Shown here: in pieces, positions 7,546 to 15,499 of the stretch
Layout: the number at the start of each line of letters is the position of its first letter
How positions within the stretch are numbered: the stretch's first letter is position 1
DNA from: Oscillospiraceae bacterium
GTDB lineage: Bacteria; Bacillota; Clostridia; Oscillospirales; Oscillospiraceae
Length of the DNA stretch: 64,000 bases
Direction: 5' to 3'
NCBI GenBank assembly: GCA_017938625.1
Contig: JAGBBD010000050.1
Coordinates: 1-64,000, forward strand
The notes under the pieces: generated by a model
Told to the model about the DNA's origin: nothing
The model's database searches: none
What the model saw: the letters and a program-made list of their open reading frames with translations, nothing else
Translations under genes and position numbers: made by a program

Positions 7546-9759
7546 TTATTTGCCGTAGCCGGCTGCGTAGTAATTCATCAGGCAGCCTTCCTGCAGGATC
7601 TGCTTGTCGTTGTCGGTCAGACCGCGGCACAGGAGGGTGATATCTTCCACACCGTTTTTGGTGATGACCTTGGCGGCAAATTCTTCTTTGCCTTCCTTGA
7701 TGGCGGTCTTGATGCCGGGGATGTAGACCCAGTCACCCACATCATAGGCAAATTCCTTGCCCTCGGGCAGGGTGAAGGGGACGAGACCCCAGTTGATGCA
7801 GTTGGAGCGGTAGCGCTTGGTGGCATACTCCCGGCAGATGTTGGCGAAGCCGCCCAGCACCTTCTGACAGGAGGCTGCCTGCTCACGGGCAGAGCCGTCA
7901 CCGGGACGGTTGGCATAGATGCACGAGCCGACAGACACGGTATCTTCTCTGCCGCCCACATTGGCAAGAACTGCCTTGACTTCTTCGTTCATGCCGCCGT
8001 CACGGACAGCCTTGGATCTTGCCACGTACTCCGGCTCACGACGGGACAGGGCAAACTCACTCAGACCGATGGGATTGGAGCGGTAGGAAGAGGTCTCACC
8101 GGAGGGGATCAGTTCATCGGTGGTGGTGACGGGATCGTGAATCACGGCACACAGCTTGACCAGAAGATCCTCCTGCAGCTTGGGCATTTGGGGCCAGTCC
8201 TTGATGTTGGGGCCGTAACGCAGCTCGGCGGTGGGATCGGCCTTGCCGAAGCCCTCGTAGCAGCGCTTTTCATACACAGAGCCGTCGAACTGATAGGTCA
8301 GATCTTCGGGCACATCGTAGTCAATGTCGGTGGCGGCAGTCAGCACACCGCCGTTTCTTGCCGTGGCTGCAATGGAGCGGGCATCCATCAGTGCCACAGC
8401 CGCGATCTGACCGTTCGAGGGCTTGGAGCCTTCCCGGTTGGCGAAGTTTCTGGTGGCATGGCGGATGGACAGGGTGTTGTTGGCAGGGGTGTCACCTGCG
8501 CCGAAGCAGGGGCCGCAGAAGGCGGGCTTCATAACGCAGCCGGCTTCCATCAAGGTGGCAGCCGCACCGTTTTTGGTCACAGCCAGACTGATGGGCGTGG
8601 AGGAGGGGTAGACGGACATATCAAAGTAGCCGTTGCCGATGGAGCCGTCCTTCAAAATGGCGGCTGCCTCCATAATGTTTTCATACATACCGCCGGAGCA
8701 GCCCACGATGACGCCCTGATCGCAATGGATCTTGCCGTCCACAATGGTATGCTGCAGATCCATGGTCACCTTGCCGCCCAGCTGCTTGTTGCAGGCTGCT
8801 TCCACCTCGGCAAAGATCTCGTGAGGTCTTGCCTGCAGATCGTGGATGGTATAGGCGATGGAGGGATGGAAGGGCAGGGCAATCATGTTCTCCACCTTGG
8901 AAAGGTCGATGGTGATGACACGGTCGTAATATGCGCCGTCCTCGGGAGCAAGGACTTTGAATTCTTCCTTTCTTCCGATGGTCTCATAGTATGCCTTGAC
9001 CTTGTCATCCGTCTGCCAGATGGAGGTCAGACACGAGGTCTCTGTGGTCATAACATCGATGCCGATGCGGTAGTCGCACGACAGATTGGCAACACCGGGG
9101 CCCACAAATTCCAGCACCTTATTCTTCACATCGCCGTTGGGGAAGGTGGCTGCCACCAGAGCGATGGCAACGTCCTGAGGGCCGACGCCCTTTCTGGGTG
9201 CGCCTTCCAGATAGACCATGACCACCTCGGGGGCGGCAACGTCATAGGTGTTTTCCAGCAGCTGCTTGACCAGCTCGCCGCCGCCTTCGCCCACGCCCAT
9301 GCAGCCGTAAGCGCCGTAGCGTGTATGGGAGTCGGAGCCGAGGATCATCTTGCCGCAGCCTGCCAGACGCTCTCTGGCATACTGGTGGATGACCGCCTGA
9401 TTGGGGGGCACAAAGATGCCGCCGTATTTTTTCGCAGCCGACAGACCAAAGGCGTGGTCATCTTCATTGATGGTGCCGCCCACAGCGCACAGGCTGTTGT
9501 GGCAGTTGGTCATGGCATAGGGCACGGGGAACTGCTTGAGTCCCGATGCCTTGGCGGTCTGGATGATGCCCACAAAGGTGATATCGTGAGAGATGAGCGC
9601 GTCAAACTTTAACCGGAGCTTGTCAGGCTCAGTCGATTTGTCGTGGGCGCGGAACATCTGATAGGCAATGGTTTTTTCACGGGCAGCCGGATCTTTGGCT
9701 TCGGCAGGGACGATCTTGCCGCCGCGCAGATAAGCGCCGTGGTTGGAGAGTGTTACCAT
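7546..9759 (-). CDS. Aconitase-family hydratase (YbhJ/aconitase-like)
   Basis: The 737-aa protein carries an aconitase [4Fe-4S] domain followed by a C-terminal swivel domain. Conserved features include LGSDSHTRYGAYG, the cluster-ligand region VGCSGG and the paired cysteines in KPAFCGPCFGAGD, followed by NFANREG-type substrate-loop sequence. Adjacent to isocitrate dehydrogenase it most likely converts citrate to isocitrate. The sequence style fits the hydratase branch that is often annotated only as aconitase-like, so substrate is inferred from context. The ATG at 9759 follows AATCGGAGGAAAC; the 17-codon upstream extension would overlap the promoter. It has its own promoter just inside the right iteron block. 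Confidence 0.88.
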   Translation of the reverse strand: MVTLSNHGAYLRGGKIVPAEAKDPAAREKTIAYQMFRAHDKSTEPDKLRLKFDALISHDITFVGIIQTAKASGLKQFPVPYAMTNCHNSLCAVGGTINEDDHAFGLSAAKKYGGIFVPPNQAVIHQYARERLAGCGKMILGSDSHTRYGAYGCMGVGEGGGELVKQLLENTYDVAAPEVVMVYLEGAPRKGVGPQDVAIALVAATFPNGDVKNKVLEFVGPGVANLSCDYRIGIDVMTTETSCLTSIWQTDDKVKAYYETIGRKEEFKVLAPEDGAYYDRVITIDLSKVENMIALPFHPSIAYTIHDLQARPHEIFAEVEAACNKQLGGKVTMDLQHTIVDGKIHCDQGVIVGCSGGMYENIMEAAAILKDGSIGNGYFDMSVYPSSTPISLAVTKNGAAATLMEAGCVMKPAFCGPCFGAGDTPANNTLSIRHATRNFANREGSKPSNGQIAAVALMDARSIAATARNGGVLTAATDIDYDVPEDLTYQFDGSVYEKRCYEGFGKADPTAELRYGPNIKDWPQMPKLQEDLLVKLCAVIHDPVTTTDELIPSGETSSYRSNPIGLSEFALSRREPEYVARSKAVRDGGMNEEVKAVLANVGGREDTVSVGSCIYANRPGDGSAREQAASCQKVLGGFANICREYATKRYRSNCINWGLVPFTLPEGKEFAYDVGDWVYIPGIKTAIKEGKEEFAAKVITKNGVEDITLLCRGLTDNDKQILQEGCLMNYYAAGYGK

Positions 9760-9790
9760 AGTAGTTTCCTCCGATTTTGTGTTTGGGAAT

Positions 9791-9819
9791 AGTTTATCAC
9801 AGTAAAGCAAGTTTGTAAA
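9791..9819 (-). promoter_or_regulatory. Promoter of the aconitase-family gene
   Basis: On the minus strand TTTACA (9819-9814) and TAAACT (9796-9791) are separated by 17 bp and lie 32 bp before the start codon. It points away from the capsid operon promoter at 9871-9960. Confidence 0.6.
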
Positions 9820-9870
9820 CCGTGATTAGTACCATGATTTTTGCCCGGGAAAAGGCTTCAATTGTAAACA

Positions 9871-9960
9871 TTTTGTTTCAAAAGGCGAAAATGGCAGATT
9901 TGGCAGACGAGGCAGAAATGGCAGAACACGCCACAGGTACAGTATGATATAATTAGAATG
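9871..9960 (+). promoter_or_regulatory. Right copy of the iteron promoter, reading into the capsid operon
   Basis: TTTTGTTTCAAA (9871-9882) is followed by GGCGAA at 9884 and GGCAGA at 9893, 9902, 9911 and 9920, an exact 9-bp period. Then 22 bp (ACACGCCACAGG...TGA) lead to TATAAT at 9948-9953, an extended -10 TGA-TATAAT with no -35. Iteron number, order (GGCGAA outermost), spacing, and the distance to -10 are identical to the left copy. The most conserved parts are the last iteron and the ACACGCCACAGGTA segment. Confidence 0.88.
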
Positions 9961-9961
9961 T

Positions 9962-10000
9962 CAAGAACGGCGCCCGGGAGCCGCTCTTGTATTTTTTTAT
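9962..10000 (+). terminator. Terminator-like hairpin at the very start of the capsid operon leader
   Basis: CAAGAaCGGC (9962-9971) pairs with GCCGcTCTTG (9980-9989) and is followed by TATTTTTTTAT, a full intrinsic terminator shape. It begins at about +1 or +2 of the transcript predicted from the -10 at 9948, so most transcripts would end after roughly 35 nt unless termination is relieved. It is therefore a candidate attenuator or antitermination target. Confidence 0.75.
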
Positions 10001-10023
10001 CTTCAGAAAGGATGATCACAACT

Positions 10024-11127
10024 ATGGAAAACAGAAATCTGGCAAGTAAGTACGCAAAAAGAGTGGACGAGCGCTTCAGCCGTGAGTCTCAGGCCATGCT
10101 GGCGCTGAACTCCGACTACTCCTTTACCGGGGTGCGCACCGTCAATGTCTACTCCATCCCCACGGTGGCAATGTCTGACTATCAGCGCTCCGGCGATCAC
10201 CGCTACGGTGTGCCCAATGATCTCAGCCGCAATGTGCAGACCCTCACTGTGGGCAGAGACCGTGCCTTTACCTTTATTATTGATAAGGGCGACAAGACCC
10301 AGTCTCAGATGGTCATGGATGCAGGCAAGGCGCTGGGCAGACAGCTGAAGGAAGTCTGGGTGCCCGAATTTGATGCCTACGTCTTCCGTAAGCTGGCTTC
10401 CGAAGCCACCGCAAGAGGCAACTTCTCCTCCGAGGAGATCACCAAGGAGAATGCCTATGAAATGTTCCTGAACGCCATGGAGCAGCTGGGCAACAAGAAT
10501 GTTCCCGACAAGGGCAGAGTCGCCTTCTGCTCTTATAAGTTCGCCAACTTCCTCAAGCAGGATCCTGCCTTCATCAAGACCGGCGACAGCTCTCAGGAGC
10601 TGCTGATCAAGGGCGTTATCGGTGAAGTGGACGGCTGCCGCATCGTCAAGGTGCCTTCCTCCCGTCTGCCCTCCGGCTGTGCGTTCCTGCTGACCCATCC
10701 TCTGGCTGCCACCGCACCCAAGCAGCTGGAAGAGTACAAGACCCATGCAGATCCTCCCGGTATCTCCGGCTTCCTGGTGGAGGGCAGAGTGGTCTATGAC
10801 TGCTTCGTGCTGGATGAAAAGGCAGATGCCATCTACTACCACGGTGAACAGGCTGTGCTGCGCGATCTGAACGTGACTGCCGCTGTGACCGGTGACGGCA
10901 TTGCCACCATCCTCATCAATCCCGGCATGCCCGAGGACGGCTGCAGCTGGTATTACAAGGCAGATACTGCCGCCGAGAAGCTGACCTATGATGCAGATGT
11001 CTCCTCCTGGAGCGTGCTGGACGGCTCCGGCGCGGAAGTGTCTGTGGGTGAAAACACCCATGTGACCGTTGCCGAGGCAGGTGCCGACGGCAAGGCAAAG
11101 GCTGTGGGCTTCGTCAAGCTGGCATAA
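10024..11127 (+). CDS. Phage major capsid protein with C-terminal extra domain
   Basis: The 367-aa protein is first in the rightward operon, the place of the coat protein in a podovirus-like module. Residues 1-275 read as a HK97-fold coat: basic N-terminus, SIPTVAMSDYQRSG, the GRDRAFTFIIDKGDKTQS strand region and a long helix with KEVWVPEFDAYVF. The final ~85 residues after about 280 (VTAAVTGDGIATILI ... VTVAEAGADGKAKA) form a separate beta-type domain that could decorate the capsid surface. The ATG at 10024 is preferred over the ATG at 10012, because AAAGGA at 10007 is too close to the latter. No scaffold or protease gene precedes it. Confidence 0.82.
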   Translation: MENRNLASKYAKRVDERFSRESQAMLALNSDYSFTGVRTVNVYSIPTVAMSDYQRSGDHRYGVPNDLSRNVQTLTVGRDRAFTFIIDKGDKTQSQMVMDAGKALGRQLKEVWVPEFDAYVFRKLASEATARGNFSSEEITKENAYEMFLNAMEQLGNKNVPDKGRVAFCSYKFANFLKQDPAFIKTGDSSQELLIKGVIGEVDGCRIVKVPSSRLPSGCAFLLTHPLAATAPKQLEEYKTHADPPGISGFLVEGRVVYDCFVLDEKADAIYYHGEQAVLRDLNVTAAVTGDGIATILINPGMPEDGCSWYYKADTAAEKLTYDADVSSWSVLDGSGAEVSVGENTHVTVAEAGADGKAKAVGFVKLA

Positions 11128-11137
11128 ATCTCCATCA

Positions 11138-11162
11138 CCTGCCGCCCCAAAAGGGCGGCAGG
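11138..11162 (+). terminator. Hairpin between capsid and connector genes
   Basis: A perfect stem CCTGCCGCCC/GGGCGGCAGG with a short CAAAA loop is followed by CATTTTC. The weak T tract suggests partial termination or protection of the capsid message 3' end, which would yield more coat protein than connector. Confidence 0.65.
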
Positions 11163-11185
11163 CATTTTCGGAAAGGAGGAGAAAC

Positions 11186-11782
11186 ATGACCTACGGAGAA
11201 CTGAAGGATTTTGTGCTGCAGCTGCTCAACCGCTATTCCATTGCCGGCAGCACCATTGACCACAGCTACAACGATCAGGCGGATATCATCGGCAGAATCC
11301 CGGCGCTGGTACGGGACGGACTGCACTACATGGCGACTACCTGCCGCCGTCTGCGTGAGGTGGCGCCGCTGTCCCATCCGGAAAAGGTTGGCGCATACCT
11401 GCTTTATCAGCTGCCGGATGACTGCTATCAGCTGTGCGGCGGACTGCTGCACCTACAGCCGGACGGCGATGTGACCAGATACCGCAGGTATCGCCTTGTG
11501 GGCGGCAGACAGCTGCTGGTGCCGGCACAGGACAAGGGAACGTTTATGGTGGAGTATTTCCGCTATCCGTGTGTGCAGGGCGGAATACCTGCCGATGAGG
11601 ATTTTCTCGACTGTCCCCCGGAGGCGCAGACTGCCCTTGCCTACTATGTGGCAGCCCATCTTGCCATGGAGGACAACAACTATCTCCATGCGGCGCTGCA
11701 CAATGAGTTCGAGATGAAGATGCTCCGCCTGCAGGAGGGACAGCTGGCAGAGTGCGGTGTGGTGGAGGATGTATATGGCTGA
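11186..11782 (+). CDS. Putative head-tail connector protein
   Basis: This 198-aa, largely helical soluble protein lies directly after the capsid gene, where podovirus-like modules encode the adaptor that closes the portal and joins the tail. The early block (LKDFVLQLLNRYSIAG, then DQADIIGRIPALVRDGLHYMA) and the later DCPPEAQTALAYYVAAHLAMEDN are consistent with connector or gp4-like helical adaptors. The ATG at 11186 follows GAAAGGAGGAGAAAC. Its 3' end overlaps the next gene by 8 bp. Assignment rests on position and general character. Confidence 0.6.
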   Translation: MTYGELKDFVLQLLNRYSIAGSTIDHSYNDQADIIGRIPALVRDGLHYMATTCRRLREVAPLSHPEKVGAYLLYQLPDDCYQLCGGLLHLQPDGDVTRYRRYRLVGGRQLLVPAQDKGTFMVEYFRYPCVQGGIPADEDFLDCPPEAQTALAYYVAAHLAMEDNNYLHAALHNEFEMKMLRLQEGQLAECGVVEDVYG

Positions 11783-13868
11783 TCGGTTTATTACTCCCTC
11801 CCAATTCCCAAACGCGCCGGAAGGGAAAGTGGCGATCTACAAAGACCTGTCCGGAGGTCTCAATCTGTGGGAACTGGACTACAAAATGGATGCCCGTCAA
11901 AGCCCCGATATGAAAAATCTGTGGTGGTGCGATGGCTTGCTCAGCTGCCGTGACGGGCAGGAGTATGTGTCCAAGACCATACTGGGCAAGGGCATCTGCT
12001 GTTACGACAAGCCCTTCTGGGGGCATATGGTCGCCCATATTTCCGATGGACTGTATGCAGCTTTGCCCGGAGCGGACATGGAACTGAAAAAGCTCTGTGA
12101 TGGTTTGCCGGAGTTTCGCGGTACCTTTGTGCGCTATGAGGACGCGCTGATCTACAAGACAAGAGGCGCGTACAAGAAGATCCTGTGGGACGGGCAGACG
12201 CTGACAGCGCAGGACATTGAGCCGTATGTGCCGGTGATCATGATCAACACCACCCCGGAAGGAGCGGGAGATCTGTATCAGCCGGAAAACCGCCTCAGCC
12301 CCAAAAAGACTGTGTGGTTTACGGCTGCGCGCACCAGCCGGCAGAAGACCTTTTCCGTCACATCGGTCACAGAACGTGTGACCATCGTGCCGGAGGATGA
12401 ACCTGTGACTTCGGTGGATCAAGTGTATCTGGATACTGCGCTGCTGGATCCGTCCCAGTATTCTCTTTCGGAGGATCTGTGCACCATCTATGTGGATGTG
12501 TCCAAGACGGCAGTGCTCACCGTAGTCTACACCACGGGCAAGCGGCTGTATCGGCTGCCGTCTCAGGAGCTGGACAGCATCGAACAGGTGCTGGTGGATG
12601 ATGAGGAGGTCACGGATTATACGGTGGATCTCAAGGAGGGCACCATCACCTTCAAAGAGCCGCCTCCGGTGCAGATGCCGCCTGTGAACAACTCGGTGAA
12701 GATCACTTATCGCAAGGAAAACAAGGACGCCTACAACGCTGTCATGGACTGCTGCTATGCCTGCACCTACGGCGGTACCGGCGGTGCGGTGCTCATCATG
12801 GCAGGCAGCACCAAGCAGCCCAATGCTTACTTCTGGAACGGCAGCCACGTTGCCATGGACATGGGCTATTTCCCCATGAGCTACTACAATCTGGCAGGCG
12901 ATGATCTGGAGCCGGTCACAGGCTTCGGGCAGCAGGCAGGATATCTGATGATCCTCAAGGCGCACGCTGTGGGCAAATGTCTGCTGTCCTCCACCACCAT
13001 TGATGACAGGGCATATCTGTCTTTGGATTACACCCAGATCAATGTGACCATGGGCTGTGATCTGCCATGGACCATCCGTTTGGTGGAGAACAATCTGGTC
13101 TGGTGCAGCACCTATGCAGGTGTGTGCCGTCTGGAGGAGACCACACCTGCGCTGGAAAATCAAGTGCGCTGCATCAGCCGCAATGTGCTCGGCTGCGATG
13201 CAAGACCGGGACTGCTGCAGGCGGTGCGCGATGCCGAGAGCGTCTGCGCCCTGGAGGACGGCGACCACTATTGGGTGGTGGCGGACGGCAAGGCTTATGT
13301 GTGGGATCATGCCGTTTCCTCCGCCTCCAAGCCCAGCTGGTTTTATTTTACCAACATCGGTGCCGTCAGCTTTTTTCGGGCAGACACGGCACCCACCACT
13401 CTGGATGACGGCTTCGGCTACACCGGTGCCAGACGGCTGTACCATCTCAATGCCCGGGGGCAGGTCAGCCGATTTGTGCGCACCTTCCGCGATTACGGCG
13501 AAGGCATCGACAAGGTCTATACCTTTGCCACACAGGACTTTGGCTCTGTGGAGCGGCAGAAGCACATCAAAAAGCTGCTTCTGACCACTCGTTCCGATAC
13601 GGATACCATCGTGCAGCTGCAGTATTCCACAGATCATGCTGTGCGCCGGGAGCTGACCCCCGTCCGATCCCTCAGCTGGCGGCTGCTGCCGCGGGATCTG
13701 ACCTTTCGCTTCCTCGGGGTGCGGCGATTTGCGCAGGTGGCAGTGCGCGTACCGGGATGCCGCTATGTGCGGCATTTCTCCCTGCGCCTGTCCAATGACC
13801 GACCGGGCTGCGATCTGTCCCCGGTGTCGGCGGAGATCTATGCGGATTTTGTCATAAAAGAGCGGTAG
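11775..13868 (+). CDS. Tail hub / stabilisation protein (P22 gp10-like position)
   Basis: The 697-aa protein is predicted to be mostly beta strand (FKDLSGGLNLW-like opening: IYKDLSGGLNLWELDYKMD; later many short strand-turn repeats) and ends with FVIKER. Proteins that open with a GGLN motif and contain propeller-like strands are tail hub, nozzle or head-closure components in P22-like podoviruses. The ATG at 11775 is chosen because GGAGG at 11764-11768 sits 6 bp upstream; the ATG at 11769 is too close. It overlaps the connector gene, so the two are probably translated together. No enzymatic motif is visible. Confidence 0.6.
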   Translation: MADRFITPSQFPNAPEGKVAIYKDLSGGLNLWELDYKMDARQSPDMKNLWWCDGLLSCRDGQEYVSKTILGKGICCYDKPFWGHMVAHISDGLYAALPGADMELKKLCDGLPEFRGTFVRYEDALIYKTRGAYKKILWDGQTLTAQDIEPYVPVIMINTTPEGAGDLYQPENRLSPKKTVWFTAARTSRQKTFSVTSVTERVTIVPEDEPVTSVDQVYLDTALLDPSQYSLSEDLCTIYVDVSKTAVLTVVYTTGKRLYRLPSQELDSIEQVLVDDEEVTDYTVDLKEGTITFKEPPPVQMPPVNNSVKITYRKENKDAYNAVMDCCYACTYGGTGGAVLIMAGSTKQPNAYFWNGSHVAMDMGYFPMSYYNLAGDDLEPVTGFGQQAGYLMILKAHAVGKCLLSSTTIDDRAYLSLDYTQINVTMGCDLPWTIRLVENNLVWCSTYAGVCRLEETTPALENQVRCISRNVLGCDARPGLLQAVRDAESVCALEDGDHYWVVADGKAYVWDHAVSSASKPSWFYFTNIGAVSFFRADTAPTTLDDGFGYTGARRLYHLNARGQVSRFVRTFRDYGEGIDKVYTFATQDFGSVERQKHIKKLLLTTRSDTDTIVQLQYSTDHAVRRELTPVRSLSWRLLPRDLTFRFLGVRRFAQVAVRVPGCRYVRHFSLRLSNDRPGCDLSPVSAEIYADFVIKER

Positions 13869-13880
13869 AAAGGAGTCAGA

Positions 13881-14069
13881 ATGTTTGATGTATTGATCGG
13901 TCTGGCGCTGGTGGCGCTGGGCTTTTATTTTGGACGCAGGAGCGTGCCGCCCAGAGCGCAGCCCCCTGCTGTGGAGGAAACGGAACTGCTGCGGCTGCAG
14001 GAGGATCGAACTGCCTTCAGTCAGCTGATGGGCTACAACGCGGAACGCGCCTACGGAAACGGAGAGTGA
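13881..14069 (+). CDS. Small membrane protein in the tail cluster
   Basis: The 62-aa product has one N-terminal membrane segment (LIGLALVALGFYFG) followed by a short basic stretch and an acidic helical tail. GAAAGGAGTCAG precedes the ATG, and the gene lies 12 bp after the tail hub gene and 4 bp before the fibre gene, clearly in the operon. Function is unknown; it could be a minor virion or lysis-related membrane protein. Confidence 0.7.
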   Translation: MFDVLIGLALVALGFYFGRRSVPPRAQPPAVEETELLRLQEDRTAFSQLMGYNAERAYGNGE

Positions 14070-14073
14070 ACCT

Positions 14074-15489
14074 ATGGCATTTAAACAATTGGAATTTTCC
14101 AAGTCATGGAAAGATCCTGCGGATTTTCCTGCCTATGAGCCGGATGAGACACAGGTGCGTGAGGATCTGCAGCTGCTGCATGATGAGACGAAGGATACCG
14201 TCAATGCCTTGATCGCAGCGCTGAACGATCCTTCCGCTGCGGCGCAGCTGCCCTTTTCTCCTGTGGACACCCTGCAGGCAAACACGGTGCAGGAAGCCAT
14301 TGAGCAGGTCTATGCGGCAGTCAAAACAGCTGCGGCGGCGCAGATCGTGGAAGGCTCTGTGCAGAAGAAGCATCTGGAAACGGCATTTTTGGAGCGCATC
14401 TTCGGCGGCAGACTTTGGGTCAGCATGGAAGCGCCGAAGCAGACCGACTGCCCGGATACACAGTTCCCTGTGGGACAGCTGTGGCTGCGTCCCGGCTTTG
14501 CGGTAAGCGCCCTGCCGGGCACTTGGAACGTGCAGGGGGCTCAAATGACGCAGGAGGGAAACGGCTGGTGCTTTACCACAGACGGCTCACAGGATTATCT
14601 GACAGCTTCGATGGTATGGGAAAATGCCGGCAGCCCCGGGGATCGGGTGCTGGTGCGCCTGTTTGTTGGCGAGCGCAGCAGTTCCGTGCTGAGCTGGTCT
14701 GTGGCATTGGACGGCATCGAGCAGGATGTGGAAGACGGTGAGTTTGAAGCTGTGGTGGATCAGGACGGTGCGCTGGAGCTGCGCCTTTATGCAGAGTGGT
14801 CTGAGCCTGTGGCAGGAGAGAGCATCGTCATCAGCTCGCTGACAGCAGTCAACACGGCAGCTGTCGGAACAGCCGGCTGTGAGCCTTTGGAGGACTGGAG
14901 CGATATTCTGGATCTTCTGCAGGAGCAAGATACGGTGACGGTGCCCCGTTCTTTGTGGGTGCAGTCGGCACCGGGCAAGTGGGAAGAGCTTGTTTCTGCG
15001 GTGCTGCCTGTGTCACGGGGCGGCACAGGTCTGACGGAAGCTGCCCAAGGCGCGGTGATCTGCGGTGCAGCCGGGGACAAGCTGAAAGCACTGCCCGGTG
15101 CGGAGAATGGGCTGCTCATCTGGAAGAACGGCGCCCAATGGGCAGATCGGGACGGCGTTTTGCAGGGAGCAGGGTATCTTCGCATGGAAGAAGGTACTTA
15201 TACAGGCACAGGCGGCGACGAAACAAAAACCGTGACCCTGCCCGTGGCGCCCAAGATCCTGCTGATCTGTCCCGAGGACAACAGCTATTCCACCCAGGTT
15301 CTCATAAACGGCGGCAACAGCACCGGCACCTATGAGGTGAAGGTGAGCACCTATATACACGAATACCGGGCAATGGCTGCGCTGCAGGGAAATGTGCTGA
15401 CCTTCAGCAATGAGGCAGGCTCCGGCAACAGACTTGCGCGTCACTTGAACGAAGAAGGCAAGACCTATCGCTGGCTTGCATTGTATTAA
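14074..15489 (+). CDS. Tail fibre / receptor-binding-type protein
   Basis: The 471-aa protein has a helical N-terminal part that may attach to the tail (residues 1-110), a central beta region, and the fibre hallmark LPVSRGGTGLTEAAQG near residues 310-325, typical of the shaft-to-tip junction in phage tail fibres. The C-terminal region is rich in glycine and small beta strands. It follows the small membrane protein by 4 bp and precedes two further fibre or baseplate-like genes. Presence of a full-length fibre implies that particles, if made, could bind cells. Confidence 0.72.
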   Translation: MAFKQLEFSKSWKDPADFPAYEPDETQVREDLQLLHDETKDTVNALIAALNDPSAAAQLPFSPVDTLQANTVQEAIEQVYAAVKTAAAAQIVEGSVQKKHLETAFLERIFGGRLWVSMEAPKQTDCPDTQFPVGQLWLRPGFAVSALPGTWNVQGAQMTQEGNGWCFTTDGSQDYLTASMVWENAGSPGDRVLVRLFVGERSSSVLSWSVALDGIEQDVEDGEFEAVVDQDGALELRLYAEWSEPVAGESIVISSLTAVNTAAVGTAGCEPLEDWSDILDLLQEQDTVTVPRSLWVQSAPGKWEELVSAVLPVSRGGTGLTEAAQGAVICGAAGDKLKALPGAENGLLIWKNGAQWADRDGVLQGAGYLRMEEGTYTGTGGDETKTVTLPVAPKILLICPEDNSYSTQVLINGGNSTGTYEVKVSTYIHEYRAMAALQGNVLTFSNEAGSGNRLARHLNEEGKTYRWLALY

Positions 15490-15499
15490 GGAGGCAGCT

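Noticed and set aside
7284..7640. A 118-codon frame between icd and the aconitase-like gene
   Set aside because: It runs over dispersed repeats and into the 3' end of the aconitase-like gene; no RBS or domain.
6050..9759. icd and aconitase-like genes as phage auxiliary metabolic genes
   Set aside because: They are full-length host-type enzymes with their own promoter, orientation and an intergenic host repeat pair; nothing ties them to virion function except position.
9884..9925. CRISPR or tandem-repeat minisatellite reading of the GGCAGA repeats
   Set aside because: The unit is only 9 bp, there are no spacers, and the identical arrangement occurs before two promoters, which fits protein-binding sites.
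11544..14102. An 852-codon open frame opposite the tail hub gene
   Set aside because: It covers parts of four overlapping plus-strand genes with good start sites, and its translation shows no domain.
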